Positions 11,655 through 23,940 of a stretch of 64,000 nt of DNA are shown in pieces. Position numbers and translations under genes: made by a program. This DNA comes from Mesodorylaimus sp. YZB2_4. Taxonomy: Eukaryota > Nematoda > Enoplea > Dorylaimida > Dorylaimidae. Under the pieces are notes generated by a model. The model was not told where the DNA came from, did no database searches, and saw only the letters and a list, made by a program, of their open reading frames with translations. The stretch spans positions 173,381-237,380 of the forward strand of contig JASANH010000304.1 of NCBI GenBank assembly GCA_030248295.1, written 5' to 3'. Numbering within the stretch: position 1 is the stretch's first letter; every line of letters begins with the position of its first letter.

Positions 11655-14025
11655 TTATATTGTGGCAGTTCCTTTAAGACTTCAGAATCGGCTGATAGAT
11701 GAAAACCTACTCATGGCTGCTGCCGTATGGCATGTTATCATCATAAATTAAATATCGAGGAGTTCCCAGTTGTGATACATTTCTATGGAAGTTTTATGGT
11801 CTCCTAGCGCGGTCACAGGCTTAGCGCGTTGGGTTGCGACATAAATTGGGGAGGGAAGACGCTTATGATCAATGATGCACATAAAATGACAAACAAGGCA
11901 ATAAATGTTGACAGCCTAGGAACATTTAGGACCCACATACTATACTGTATATCGTGTCTACAATTAAGCCGTCTCCATCCTTAGATTAATGCATTCTCGC
12001 TCCAATACTATGTCCGAGCCGCTCTTGGTTTGTGATCCGGGTAAGGAAAGTGCACCTGACCTGACACGAAACCTGAGATCCGAACAAGCCGTATTCCAGA
12101 AAGCTCGCTGGAAAATAGTGACATGAAAGGAAAATTCCAGTGAGGTGGCTGTGACTTATTCCAATGAGCTCGCTGTGAAAGTCAATCGAGATGATTGTAG
12201 AGAGGCCTAACTTTTTGCGCCTATCCCAGAAACATAACAGGGTCGTTGTGATTTTCTGGGGACAAGGCTCGCATATTCCAGCGACTTCCGCGTGCATTTT
12301 GCTGTCACCTCTGGTTTGTACACAGATACCCACGCTGACTGTGAGTGCATCCTTGCAATAGTGATTTTAGGGGTATTCGAAGAGGCTGTAGAGAAATGAG
12401 TGTGAATGTCAGGTAAAAGTAGAGAAAATAAATTGCATGGCATGATTTCTTCTATCTCCCCCCCCCCCCTCTCACGTTTATTCCTTCCTACTCCTGCACT
12501 TCTTACATTCATTTTTCTGAATTTTTTCACCTTTTTACATGACTTCATCCCCTTTTTGATGACGCTTCTAAGAGAGCTCAAAGTGCCAAGCAAAAGTACG
12601 AATCTTCCACCTCAAGAGTATATGCACAGGAGTGTAGCCAGCCCCTCGAAACTGCTCCTGTGAGGTATTAGGGAATCTAGGGAATGTTATGCTTGTGGAG
12701 CTGGATGGGAGAATTGAACTGTGCTTATCACGCGTAAATTGTCAGCGAAGGTTGAAGCTCTTTTTTTTTTTGAAGTGCAGAGGATCTGTCTATTGCCTGG
12801 ACTGTTGACCACCTACTACTTTGATCGCCCGATCGATGTCAAAACCAAGCTGAACACCACTGCGGCCAGGCAGAAAATCATGCGAAACAAACATTACAGT
12901 ACAGTATGTGGATGTAAAACGATCAGTCTTCTTTTATTCTACAGTCAGATCCTTACTCGTGCTAAAGACGCACTCGCTACATCGATAACATGTCCTCAAT
13001 CAATTGGGCAATTATACACTTCTGAAATTGTCTGAAGTGTTTATCTGTGGTCCTGAAATTCCCGCACCTCCTCACTTTCATTGGAAACCTGAAAAAATCC
13101 TACCTCGCATTGACCGCCATATCTCTGCTCTGCCATTGGGACAACTCACAGCAAAACTTTACTGTTTATATTGGGTAAAAGCTCGCTGGAAAACAGTTTC
13201 AGGCCATCGAGAGCACCTGAAGATTTTTCCCAGCCACCTTCGATAGTTCACTGGACTTTCCAAGCGACAAAGTTTTATGGAATAGCTTTTTAGGTATTTT
13301 TGCGCAGTGACTGTGTATCGGGCTCAGTGACTGGAACTATGTGACTGTATTTGTTGCTGTAATAGCAAACGCAGCCATCTCACTAGAATCCAGTCACCTC
13401 ACTGCAAAATCTCGCTGGAAAACGCTTGGGCCACCAGCAAAAATTTTCTGAGGAAGCTGTTATTCAGATGCAGACCTGGCTGTTCGCCATTTCTGAGCAT
13501 AATAAAAGGATCCGCTTTGCCTAGGCTCAAATTTTGAAGCCCCAGGGTGCCAGCTAGAGACTATACACTTCCGCTTTTCCTAATAAAATAGAAATTTCAA
13601 TAAACTAAAAACTTACCTTCACATTTCTCAATTTAATTTAGTTTCTCTTTCTATCGCCGAGAAAAACTTGTCTACCAGTAATAAATAATAAATTCTGCCA
13701 CAGTCATGCATATTCTACAAACACTTTTCCCTTCTTTTGTGCAATGCACGAAGAAATACTCGTAGAAATACTTCTATTCGTATTCTCCCGCGCGCCCAAC
13801 CGGAAGTCACCGGAAGCGGCACAGCCTTACTACGGCGTAAAAGTCAGTTTCGGCGCCTTAGCTGCAAGTGGTGGATAAGTGTGCAAGTTTTATTGATCTT
13901 TTACCCTCCAAGCTCGACGTCATACGAATACAAGGCGATCCCCCGCCTTGTGTTTGTATGACGTATCACCTGGAAGAATAAATACAATGATGAGCCACGC
14001 AACTGACGGTTGTCATGTGCCTCGC
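11655..14025. other. Spacer between tandem lectin copies
   Basis: No gene recognised. It holds a C-rich run (about 12459), scattered short echoes of CTCGCTGGAAA (near 12105, 12170, 13183 and 13410) and AT-rich stretches. AATAAA at 11900-11905 could be the former polyadenylation signal of copy A. Confidence 0.45.
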
Positions 14026-14301
14026 TCCCTAGAGCACTATGGCCCCTTTGTTTGTGGGGATACAACATTCATAGTGACGACCCTCAGTAGCCCAGACACG
14101 TAAGACTGAACTAGTTCTTCAGGCATTTCGAGCGAGGCCAACAACCTATGAGAGGCTTTGTAGTGTGTTCTTTGACTGAGCTGCTAATGCTATATTTCCT
14201 GTGTGTCCCACGATCTTACGATTAGTGCGCTGAAGAGTTTACGTGAGGAATAAACAGTGACAGTGGCAGTGAATGAACGAGCACAAGCAAGTATTAGCAG
14301 C

Positions 14302-15316
14302 ATGGATGTTGCTGGCTGCTGGCGACTCGGCTTAATTCTGGTCATTTCAAATTTAGTTTTTTTTTCGCAATTACTTAACAAAGCGACAGGTAACATATAT
14401 GAAAAAGTGATCATTTTTTGGTCTGATGGTGCTTTGCTCCAGGTCAAACATGTTACACAAGTCAAACTGTGTTCCAACAAAATTGCACAAAAATTTTTAA
14501 TGGAGTCGCAAATGGAGGCCGCTGTTTCTTTTTGGCTTCTGTTCCCAATACTAGAAAATATGGATCGACCAATTACAGCTTATCCAACTGGAATGATGCG
14601 TTCGATATCTGTCGACGACAAGGAGGCACGTTCGCCCAAATTCATACAAGCATCGAATGGACAATGATCAAAACTGCTTTCAAGGTACTAGCTTTAGGGA
14701 TAGTGCTACAGTAATTTTGGTAAGAGTCACGTTTCAGAATATACTACAGTCAAGCGGATCGATATGGATGGCTCTGAGGCGAGATTCACCAGCCACCACC
14801 GCCCCTCGCTTATTCGACTTGAACCATACAAGATGGTACCAGGGCGATGGCACCCCTCATCCAAAGCTGACCGGCCTGAACACGTATTACCGGCTGCGCA
14901 TTGATGACCCAAACGGACAGAACAACGTCGCTCGATGCATGAATTTATACTTGAGCCAAGGCTATTTTTCAGATTACTCTTGCGACAGTAGCACGTTTTT
15001 GATACTGTGCCATGTGTACAGTAAGACACGTCAGATTGCAGCTCATTGCTTCTTGAAGTAGCATTTCTTTTCAGGTGAAATGCAGGATTTTGATGTGGTT
15101 CCCAACAAGTGCTTGAACGAAACTTCAATCGATTCGATCACATACATCCAAAGCATGAACGAATGTGCCACCTGGTGTTCGCGAAACATTTGGTGTCGCA
15201 GTTTCAACTTGTATCCACAAAGCAAAAGTTGTGATTTCTTTCCGTGGCATCACAGCGATACCACCAATATCGCTAACGCTTATTCAGACTGCTACCATTA
15301 TTCGTATAGACCGTGA
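14302..15316 (+). CDS. Secreted C-type lectin-like + PAN/apple domain protein (copy B)
   Basis: Four exons, all phase-consistent: 14302-14389, 14443-14684, 14738-15020 and 15075-15316 (855 nt, 284 aa). Residues 1-29 form a signal peptide (MDVAGCWRLGLILVISNLVF). Residues about 30-205 form a C-type lectin-like fold (CYTSQTVFQQNC, NGGRCFFLASVP, WNDAFDICRRQGGTFAQIH, ARCMNLY, CDSSTFLILCHV). No EPN/QPD or WND calcium-sugar motif is evident, so the ligand is unpredictable. The last 80 residues form a PAN-like module (PNKCLNETSID, ECATWCSRNIWCRSFN, CDFFPWHHSD) ending ...YSYRP. PAN and lectin modules usually mediate protein or carbohydrate binding outside the cell. AATAAA at 15436-15441 is a plausible polyadenylation signal. 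The first intron is only 53 nt. The specific role is unknown. Confidence 0.85.
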
Positions 15317-15480
15317 TTATATTGTGACAGGTTCTGTCAGAGTATAAAGTTGGGTGTCAGAGTGCAAGATGAGTCTGAATTCTGAAACCTGGCTAGTGAC
15401 CGTCTGTAAGTGCCAGGTTTCACCCAGTCGCGAGCAATAAAAGTAACTAATTGACTGACTATAAGTGCACAAGCGACACA

Positions 15481-15646
15481 CCGGCCTCGTGGCCTTGTGG
15501 GTTAGGTGTCTGCCTCCCACGCCAGGTGCGCAGTTACGGGCGAGTGTTCGTCTCGCGGGCCAGTAAATCATTTCGTGTCAAATGTGTCCCTTCACCCTCG
15601 AGCGCGCATAAGCGTTTGGTTATGTGGTAACACATAAACATGAACT
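15481..15646 (+). mobile_element. tRNA-derived SINE (family 1, copy 1)
   Basis: Begins CCGGCCTCGTGGCCTTGTGG, with an A-box-like TGGCCTTGTGG and a B-box-like GAGTGTTCGTCTC, then a unique body (AAATCATTTCGTGT, TCACCCTCGAG) and ends in an ACATGAAC-type tail. A second copy with the same body is at 51086-51235, and a 5' fragment is near 49998. Confidence 0.7.
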
Positions 15647-15833
15647 CTAGTTTCACCATAGTGAATAATCCATTGGCACCTCCTAGAGACAAGACTTCTT
15701 ACAAAGAGCACGTAGGACGACTACTGTTCTGTGCGTGAATTCGGTCCCTTGTGCTTACAAGCTCTCAGAAAAAGTGGGCGGAGACTACGTAACAACTTGT
15801 AAAGAATTTCCTACGAGTTAGAGCGAGACAAGC

Positions 15834-15945
15834 AGGCACGTTTGCCCGAATTCATACAAGCATCGAATGCACATCGATCAAAACTACTTTTAAAGTACTA
15901 GCTTTAGGGATTGTGCTACAGTAATTTTGGCAAGAATCACCTTCC
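15834..15945 (+). pseudogene. Lectin exon-2 fragment
   Basis: About 110 bp nearly identical to the 3' end of exon 2 plus the following intron of copy B (14627-14736), including CATACAAGCATCGAATG and TACTAGCTTTAGGG. It has no flanking exon and is therefore a partial duplication. Confidence 0.75.
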
Positions 15946-18778
15946 GAAAAATCAATGCGATGCTGCCTTAGGCTCCTATGAAGCTGAATAATAGGTTATT
16001 TATTGGCCATTTTTCACTAACGGCAACGATATATAGGGCAAATGCGATATTATCCTCTTCTGAACAAAAGTACATCTTGCCGCAGACTTATTTTCTCAAA
16101 AGCATCTGCTTGTTTGAGTGATGCCTCATTTCATTCATGAACTGGCTACCATATACGTACCATACGTTTGTACCAGTTCTTGTCCCGCATTATTTACAGT
16201 ATACTTCTTTTGACCTTGCATGGTCTTACCCCATATCGCCAGTAAAGCCCACAAAAAAGTTATTTTTGCAACTTCACACGCCGTGGTCCCTATCTATGCT
16301 TTACTGGCTTTTTTTCTGTTTTGATTTCAAAACTTTTCCCAGTCAATTTATATTATTGAACATTACTTGCGATTGCGAGCCAAATAAGATTTTAGAGAGT
16401 GTAGCGCAAAATTCACACAGCAGGGGAAAAAATATTGTTTTTCCAGCGGTGCTATAACTCAGCCACTTTCACGTATTTAGCCTCCTTGATAAGGATTTCT
16501 CATTTAAATTAGAATAGCCAGAGTAGCGAATGGAAAAATGTGTATTTGACTCCACGAAGTGATTCGCTCAGAAGAGTGCTCAAAGTTGGCTTAATAAAGA
16601 TCTTCATAAAGCGAGCCAGCGGAAAACGCTCATAGGAGCGTCTATGTTTCTACCACTATCGGGCAGCCAAAGAATTGAGTTCCCACAAAGTGTTGTTGGC
16701 AATTGCACTAGAAGTTTCCAGGAGCTTGACTAGAAGGTTTTGTCACACAAGTTCAATTAGGCATTCCGGACTGTGGCTACATAGCAAAAGTCTGCTCAAG
16801 TTTTTTGAATTTGCGAGTAGAATATATGTGGCTGACCGCCAGCTCGTGCCCAAACTTTCATGGTGGTTCTGACCACCAGCACTGAACGAGTGTTTCAATA
16901 AGTACTGATATGGCATTGCAATATTGAGGCATCGGTTGGAATGTGAGTTCTTGGAAAGTACCCATTCTTATTGTCACCCACCAGAAAGTTTTCGCTTTAG
17001 AAGATTTCAGTTGACCCTGGCAGCAACATGCAATGCCGCGTGAAAATATCGGTGGACCTGCTATGCGGCTGATAATTTTGGTCGAAAATACATAATTAGT
17101 CCTTGACCAATACTCATTCTGGCAGTTTACAGTTTTTAATTGTTGTGCCCTCTCCCATGTCTTTCAATGACTGAGTGCAGTGTAACTGCTCCATTGAAAG
17201 TAAAGTCATAAGTCATAAGCCACAATACAGGACTAGAAACCGAGTGTAAAAAATACGCAATACGCAAACTTGTAGGCGTATTAATTAGAGGACGCAATTT
17301 GCATATTACGCAATATAAGCATACGCATTGAAGAGACGGGTGGCCCTACTGCGAGCATTCTCGTTCGTGTTCTGTTCACGTGAATAGCGCATTTGAGGAT
17401 TGCACTAAACAGAAAGAACAAACCATTGAACTTACTTGAAAGATTAAATTTATCTGTTGTTCGTAAAAGTGACGACTATGTGACAAGAAAGGCGTTTTCT
17501 CGACAAACCGTCGGTTTACATTAGCCAAGCGTAAAGGGGGGGCGTGCAGCATACTTACATGCAGCACGTACATTTCCATACATTAGGTGCATGCATAAAT
17601 CCAGCGATCAAGGATTTTCCGTGACTCGCATCACAATTGCCAATGCCGAGATGGAAAGCTCTCAATAAATTAGAAGAATGCTTCTAAAACAATAAAGCTA
17701 TCCGGCCAACAGATAATCGATTCGCAGTGCAGGGGCTTTTCTTTGCCAAAACAAAATCCAAGGATAATTTGTTGATGTTCAACACAATGCAATCCAAATT
17801 ATTAGGTACTCCGGATGCTTTTGATGTTTCAATGTCGGATTAGTCGGATTACTCACAATCAGTCCAGACGCACAAGCGTGCGCCTGAAGAGAAAGTCTTT
17901 GTATGCTAGGGGCGGAAGATTTTTGACGCAATGCGTACGCTAAATGCCTTCACCGCGTGTGTAAGCCGTGGTACCATACATGAAGACGCATAATTGTAAG
18001 TTGCCGCGACTACACTCTGTATTTTACGCTGGTGATTTTCTAGCGATGAAATGATTCATATTCGAAATCCTTCGAATCAGCAGAAATGCCTCTTTCGAAC
18101 AAATGGACTGTTTTGATCATATCGAATTTTTGGGACATGCAAGTTTTGACATGAATATCGGAAATTTGCGAGACTAGAAGTGGTTTCAAGTTTGAAGGGC
18201 TCAGTATGGTTTCAGATATGAATGATACGACTCCGATTCACAACTCCTGTCGCTACCTTCGTGGACTTTCCCAGTCAGCTCAAATTATAAAAACGCAATT
18301 TTCAAGTAAAAGACATTGTGTAAATGACGCGTTCGTCTATTCATGGCTATAAATTTAATCCAACTCACGACCAGTATGATTTTACCCCTGATTTCCTTCT
18401 GAAAAAGTCAGTACTTCTGGCACGCACGTGATTTTATCCATATTCGTGTCCACATCATTGCATGAATCTGTTTCCACAAGGAGGTCGGTATGCTCAACTT
18501 AACAGGCTCATACCAATAACATAGCTGCAATGACATGCAGTATTTCCATGATTTTCGTGATACTACGAATTAAAATTCGAAAATTTTGAACTTTTTCTGT
18601 TTGGAAAGATTGAGCTGTTCGTGCAGTGGATGCGCAGAAAAACGTATCAGAACAGCAGAATAATCAAATGCATTCTCATGTGTGCACTCTAAGAATTCTT
18701 AGGCTTCCTTGTCGAGATCTGCAGCTAATCAACATGCCTCACTCAAAACAATTATCATACCCAGGCGCAGTTATAAAT
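15946..18778. other. Intergenic, nothing recognised
   Basis: AT-rich spacer. No open frame shows family motifs or supporting splice sites, and no RNA gene was recognised. Confidence 0.45.
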
Positions 18779-18850
18779 CTGTTTTCTTTGGGAATGTACA
18801 CGCAGCCTATGCAGCAACGTGGAGAGCGTGTATATTCTCAAAGAAAACAG
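18779..18850. repeat. 25-bp inverted repeat (hairpin)
   Basis: Arms 18779-18803 and 18826-18850 pair with two mismatches (CTGTTTTCTTTG...TACACGC against its complement) around a 22-nt loop. It lies about 150 bp outside the Mutator-like element. Confidence 0.7.
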
Positions 18851-19001
18851 GTGTTAATTGGAAACAAACGCCGCCCCTAGCATAACAAAGATCCTGATCC
18901 ATGGGCCCCCGCGCCAGCCTTGCGTGGTGCATCGTAGTGCGTCTAAACTTGGTTATCCGACTATAGGCTAACCCAGCGGCCATGCAAGCAATGGTTAGGG
19001 C

Positions 19002-21957
19002 ACCCGGCACTAAGGAGAGCAGGTTTCCAGCATGAAACACGGCTAGCTGAGAACACCACGGCTAACAGAAAGAGTGCGACTGGGGTGGGTGGGTGCGTGG
19101 GTACGTGCGAGTGAATTATCGCGCACATGTAAGCATGTATGCAAGCTAAATATTGCTTCTGTAAGTATGTTAGCTAAGTAATGCTTCTGAATCATGATTG
19201 TTCTTTACCCTCTATAGTGCTTGCCTGACCACTAAGCAGCAGAGTATCGCCCAGACATATTTTCAAAACCCTTTCGTTATGCTCACTCAACACAAGAAAG
19301 ATTCAAAGACCGAGATCAAACACCCACACTGTTATCGTGACACCTAATATCTTCTTTGTCTTTTGATGTTTTTGTTTGCGGGCCCAGATTCCTCAGAAAA
19401 AGTTGGCGTAATGGGTGCAGCTGTTATCTTCGCCAAAAGCATGATTTCTTTACATTTCGTGTTAATCGCTGACAACGTAGCCGAGTCCACAGTTGGTGAT
19501 GATTTATACCATTGTGTAATCGCCACTAAATTATCTTCGAACTTATTAAGCTGTGCCAATTCAGCGGCGGTTTCATGATCTCTATACTGCCCACGTCGTC
19601 GTCATTGCCTTGATCCCGACTGTTCGTTGTCGCTGGTGAGTCGTCATAACTATTCTCGATCATGATTTGATCTGCTTGCGGATGTAGAATCGAATGAATC
19701 AAATGCATGTGCTTGCATGCAGTGGTTGGCATGACTGCATCAGGACAGCTGCAAAGATAGACGTCTGGGCAGACCCCACAGAGACGACAAATAAGCTGGC
19801 AGCTGCAGCCATTTTCTTCATGGTTTCGACGACGAAGCAAATAAAATCGACCTTGTTGACTTTCCGACGGTACCAACCATCCATTTTCCATCGCTTTCAC
19901 AGCATCCTTTTGTAAATTTAATGAAGCCTTGTGCCTCTGATGGATCATCCGTAATCGATAAGTACCAGCCGAGAGTCCAGATTCTTTGCCTAATCTGTAG
20001 TCTTGCGAGTAGGACACAGCCACGCGAAGCAATCGATCTAACAGGACATCCATCCTCCGATTTTGTCTCCCATCAAAATATTGATACTTCAACCGTTCGT
20101 GAAACGCCTCGAGGTGCATATTTGTATTTACCACCGATTGCAGCCGCGCGTACAAAGCCCATTCAGTTTGCCGCCAGGGCTTTCCACAATATACACGGAA
20201 GAAATAATTATGGAATTCATCGCATCCCCACTCGACTAAATTTCTTTTGAATGATGTCACCAGAACACGGAATTTTTCATCGGATTCTGCTGCCATCAGA
20301 TCGTTTAGATGACTCTGGACCAACTGCTGATATTCTGGCGGGACCTTGATTCGAATATTAAGCTTCCAATTGCGTGTGACATGCCACGTGCAAAGTAACT
20401 TTGTCGGGTGCAGTCCGCAATCTCTAAATGCTGCAATCCAAGCGTTCCAATAAGCAGGAGCATCATCCGACATGAAAATTTTTGCTGACAATGGCCCAAC
20501 TCTAAAATTACTTGAAGGTATCAGTTTCGCCAATACTGCTTTATGTCTGATTATAGGTCTTACCGTTCGCGCAAGGCCTTGAAACATTCTGTCAAAACTT
20601 CCTCTGTTTCATTGCTGACGACAAACCAAGCTGCTGGAAATCCTTTGCCCTGATCCGTGATGACCATAACCGTTGGCAGCAGGAAACCTTTGTAATGGGT
20701 TATTCCATGCGTAGCATCGACGCAAATTACAGAGGAGGCAAATTGAACAAGCTTTTCTTTTTGTCCGGCCGACTGAATGCCTAAAGACAAAAGTGAGTGA
20801 GTACACCTACTTTAGAACCGCAACAGAATAAAGTCTTTCATATTCTCACCTAATATGAAAATTCGATTTTCTTCAATTAGCGGATGATAGCAAAAGAAAG
20901 CTTCACCATCGTAATCAGCCACCCACATTGAGACACTAGTCATATCGTCCGAGTGCTTTTCTGCTCTCCTTAATCCATACTGTCGTTGGATATTAAAGAT
21001 GTCACTTTTTTTATCATTTGGCTCCGATTGATTACATCTTGATCTTGAAAGTTTCCTCAATTATCTGGGTTTCAAGGAGCAGTGACAGATGTAGCACACA
21101 TTCAATACCTCGTGTTTCGGTGATGATCCATTTGGGACTGCGTTCTTCCATAAGATATGTCGCTACCTCCTCTCTCGTCTTTTCGGGCAGCGGCAGACGG
21201 CTCAGTTCACGATCATGACCATAATGAACGAGGCAATAAGATACGTTCACGCGTCCATCCGGCAGAATTTTTGAAGTTATGAACGCCGAACACTGGAATT
21301 CACAACGATTTGATTCATGGTGTCTGGGGACTCGAACTCCTTTGCTTTTTGACGTAAATTTCCCAGATCGATGACAGTTATAATGTTGGACCCCAGCGTC
21401 CATGGCACGGGGAAGTGAATAAACGCATTTGCCTTTCTCTTCTTCCGCATTCTTCCAATATTGGAATTCCTCCATTGATCCAAATTCAGCATGTTGAATA
21501 TCAGCTTTGATCGAGTGTTTTTCCGACACGTGCTCGCAGATGTCAGTTTGAAACAAGAGCAAGTCCCCGCATAATCCGCATACCGGTACTAATGTTGGCT
21601 GACGAGTGGTCTTGGCAGCCACTTCGGCATGAAATTTCTTATTGTGCTTCCATAAACCCGCTCGATGAGAAAATTTGACATCACATATACAGCACTCATA
21701 CGTTTTTGAGAATACAGCGTTCTCAGATGATAGTCCACGTTGGTCCGAGTCATTTTCGTGTTATAATTCCATTTTTAAAGACTCAAATTTCCCAGTAATG
21801 AGAAATGACAAAGCTAAAGTGGCACACCAACAAGAAACGAACTGTGCTTACCCGCCAAAACGCACCCACGCACGCACCCAGTCGCAGTTTCTGTTAGCCC
21901 TTCTATTTTCAGTTAGCCGTGTTTTTGTGCGGGAACCTGCTCTCCTTAGTGCCGGGT
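19002..21957 (-). mobile_element. Mutator-like (MULE) DNA transposon
   Basis: Bounded by related terminal inverted repeats of about 105 bp: left about 19002-19107, right about 21853-21957 (shared ACCCGGCACTAAGGAGAGC, CACGGCTA, GGCTAACAGAAA, TGCGACTGGG). It encloses the transposase gene on -. A second transposon sits directly at its right end. Its own target duplication is not clear. Confidence 0.75.
19344..21720 (-). CDS. MULE-type transposase with SWIM zinc finger (possibly damaged)
   Basis: Cut-and-paste transposase. Exon-like blocks: A about 21083-21720, B 20850-21060, C 20564-20780, D to about 19590 from 20501, then a C-terminal frame to 19344. B-C and C-D join through good GT-AG introns of 69 and 62 nt. 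A C2H2-like finger (YECCICDVKF...H-x4-H) is open just upstream of the first ATG at 21622. The catalytic DDE set is recognisable: D in VICVDATHG, D in FMSDDAPAYWNAW and E in NMHLEAFHERL, with the C/H motif LCTWHVTRNW. The SWIM finger CSCPDAV...ACKHMH follows. A to B and D to the tail change frame without a clear splice solution, so a frameshift or an unseen intron is possible. The copy may be inactive. Confidence 0.8.
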
Positions 21958-21966
21958 TGGTTAGGG

Positions 21967-23146
21967 CATGGCTATATACTTAAGTAATCTAAGGCTCCCT
22001 GAACGCCTATAAAACCGGTTCAGCATGCTCCGACGGGTCGACCATCAAGCTGAAATTCAAAAAAATGGGCTTCCAAGGCCTCTTCTTGAAATGATATCGC
22101 AAAAATAGTGAGTGCTAAAGGTTTTTGAGCACAAATGAGAAAGTGACGTCGACATTTCGCTTCATTCCCTAAAATGGGCAAATCAGTTTGAATTTAGCGC
22201 CTCACAGGTATTCTTCCGCTAGCATTGCAATAAGGTGCGCGCTGGCGCGGGCATGTGATCACATATAGTATAGCCATGGGCGCAGGGCAGAAAAAGCGTG
22301 GAACAAGAAAGATTGAGGAGGGGGAAGCGGAAATGGTTGAGTAGCTGCCCTGCTTGGTTACGAAGTTTCTTAAGCTAAGTTGTGAATGCCAAAGGCAGGC
22401 AGTAAGAGCAAAACACGAACACGAACGTACTGTGTGCGCTAATGTTTTCGTGCCGATCAAAAAATGCCTTTTGTAAAAAACCTATTAAATTTCTTGTTGC
22501 ATGTTGAATAGCTAAGGGTCTAACCTCGACCGCTGTTTTGCTTGCTTCGAACATTGCCTTTCTCAGTGTGCCCCAGTGTGATTATGGATGCGACATCACA
22601 CTGACGAAAATGTATAGTAGCTAGTTTACGGTTGGGTGAAAGCGCTGTTTTCGCAGATTGTGCGCCATGCCAGAAAAAGTAAAATGTCAGGGCCACTTCG
22701 CAGAGGCAGGATAGCTCCAAAACTTTTACTCCTGCGTAGAGTCGAGCCTGGGTCACTCAGTTTGAAATCGGGCTCTCTACCTCACCGACTCCTCTCCGAA
22801 TTGTTTGTGGGTCTACCTTTGCTCATGCTGTGGGCGACAATAACCGCCAGTTGTTACTTTAAATCCATTTCGCAAGTCGAACAACCCTGTGTACCTGAGC
22901 ATCACAACAAAGGCGCCAAATTCAAACTGATTTGCCCATTTTAGGGAATGAAGCGAAATGTCGACGTCACTTCCTCATTTGTGCTTAAAAACCTTTCGCA
23001 CTCACTATTTTTGCGATATCATTTCTAGAAGAGGCCTTGGAAGCCCATTTTTTTGAATTTCAGCTTGATGGTCGACCCGTCGGAGCATGCTGAACCGGTT
23101 TTATAGCGGTTCAGGGAGCCTTAGAATACTTAAGTATATAGCCATG
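21967..23146. mobile_element. Long-TIR non-autonomous DNA transposon, copy 1
   Basis: 1180 bp, beginning CATGGCTATATACTTAAG and ending in its complement, with about 235-bp inverted repeats (ACCGGTTCAGCATGCTCC, ATGGGCTTCCAAGGCCTC). It is flanked by a perfect 8-bp duplication GGTTAGGG (21959-21966 and 23147-23154). The internal about 700 bp holds no convincing transposase. It is inserted at the right end of the MULE. Confidence 0.88.
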
Positions 23147-23154
23147 GGTTAGGG

Positions 23155-23940
23155 CCACCCGGTGGCCGCCAGGCGCGCACACTTTTCGATTATATCCATT
23201 CCCAACTGATATGTGGGAGGCTACTGACCCAAATAAAATAAACAACAGCGGTCAGCGACTGCATTGACCACAATGAAAATTAGGTTTTTTGAAAGTATTC
23301 TGATCGTGAAATCAAAGCATAGCTGGTAATTCTGCCGGTTTTCTGTGATTTTCATCCTGACTTGTGAAACAAAGTATTTAACATACCTTTATTCTGAAAG
23401 CGGGTACTAACAATAAGTGGCACATACGGGAAAATTTTCAGTTGGGGTTTCGTTTTTGATTTTGTTATTCGTGCAAGCTCGAAAAAATTTGAGCTTTGAC
23501 TTCAGGCGGGAATATCTCAATAATGGTAAGACATAGGAATAGAGATAAGTCTAAGAAAGCATTCGATAGCTTATCATCTTGCGGTCATTTCGATATATTC
23601 TGGACCATTCCAGGACAAAGGGTTGCGAAAATATGGGCGATATCGTCCAACAACACGCTTTTATGTGAATTTCCATAGAGAACTGGTGAAAATCATTTTT
23701 GACCCTCGCGTCACCATACACTCATTGGGTACTTACTACTACGCACAAAAAAAATCACAGTGTCCAAATTTTCGCTTAGCGTGTTTATCGGTCAACCCAG
23801 ACAGAAATCCTGCCTTAACTTTTTACATTCAATCATAAAGTAATGCAAGGGAATTTTAAAAAAGGGGAAAGAAATCAAAGCAAATTCCTCTGGTATAAAA
23901 TCTGTAAAACAGTCACATTATCTATCATTTGCGTCGTAGT
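23155..23940. other. Spacer with a dispersed repeat segment
   Basis: About 23690-23805 (GGTACTTACTACTACGCAC... GTCAACCCAGACAGAAA) resembles 63335-63425. Otherwise nothing recognised. Confidence 0.4.
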
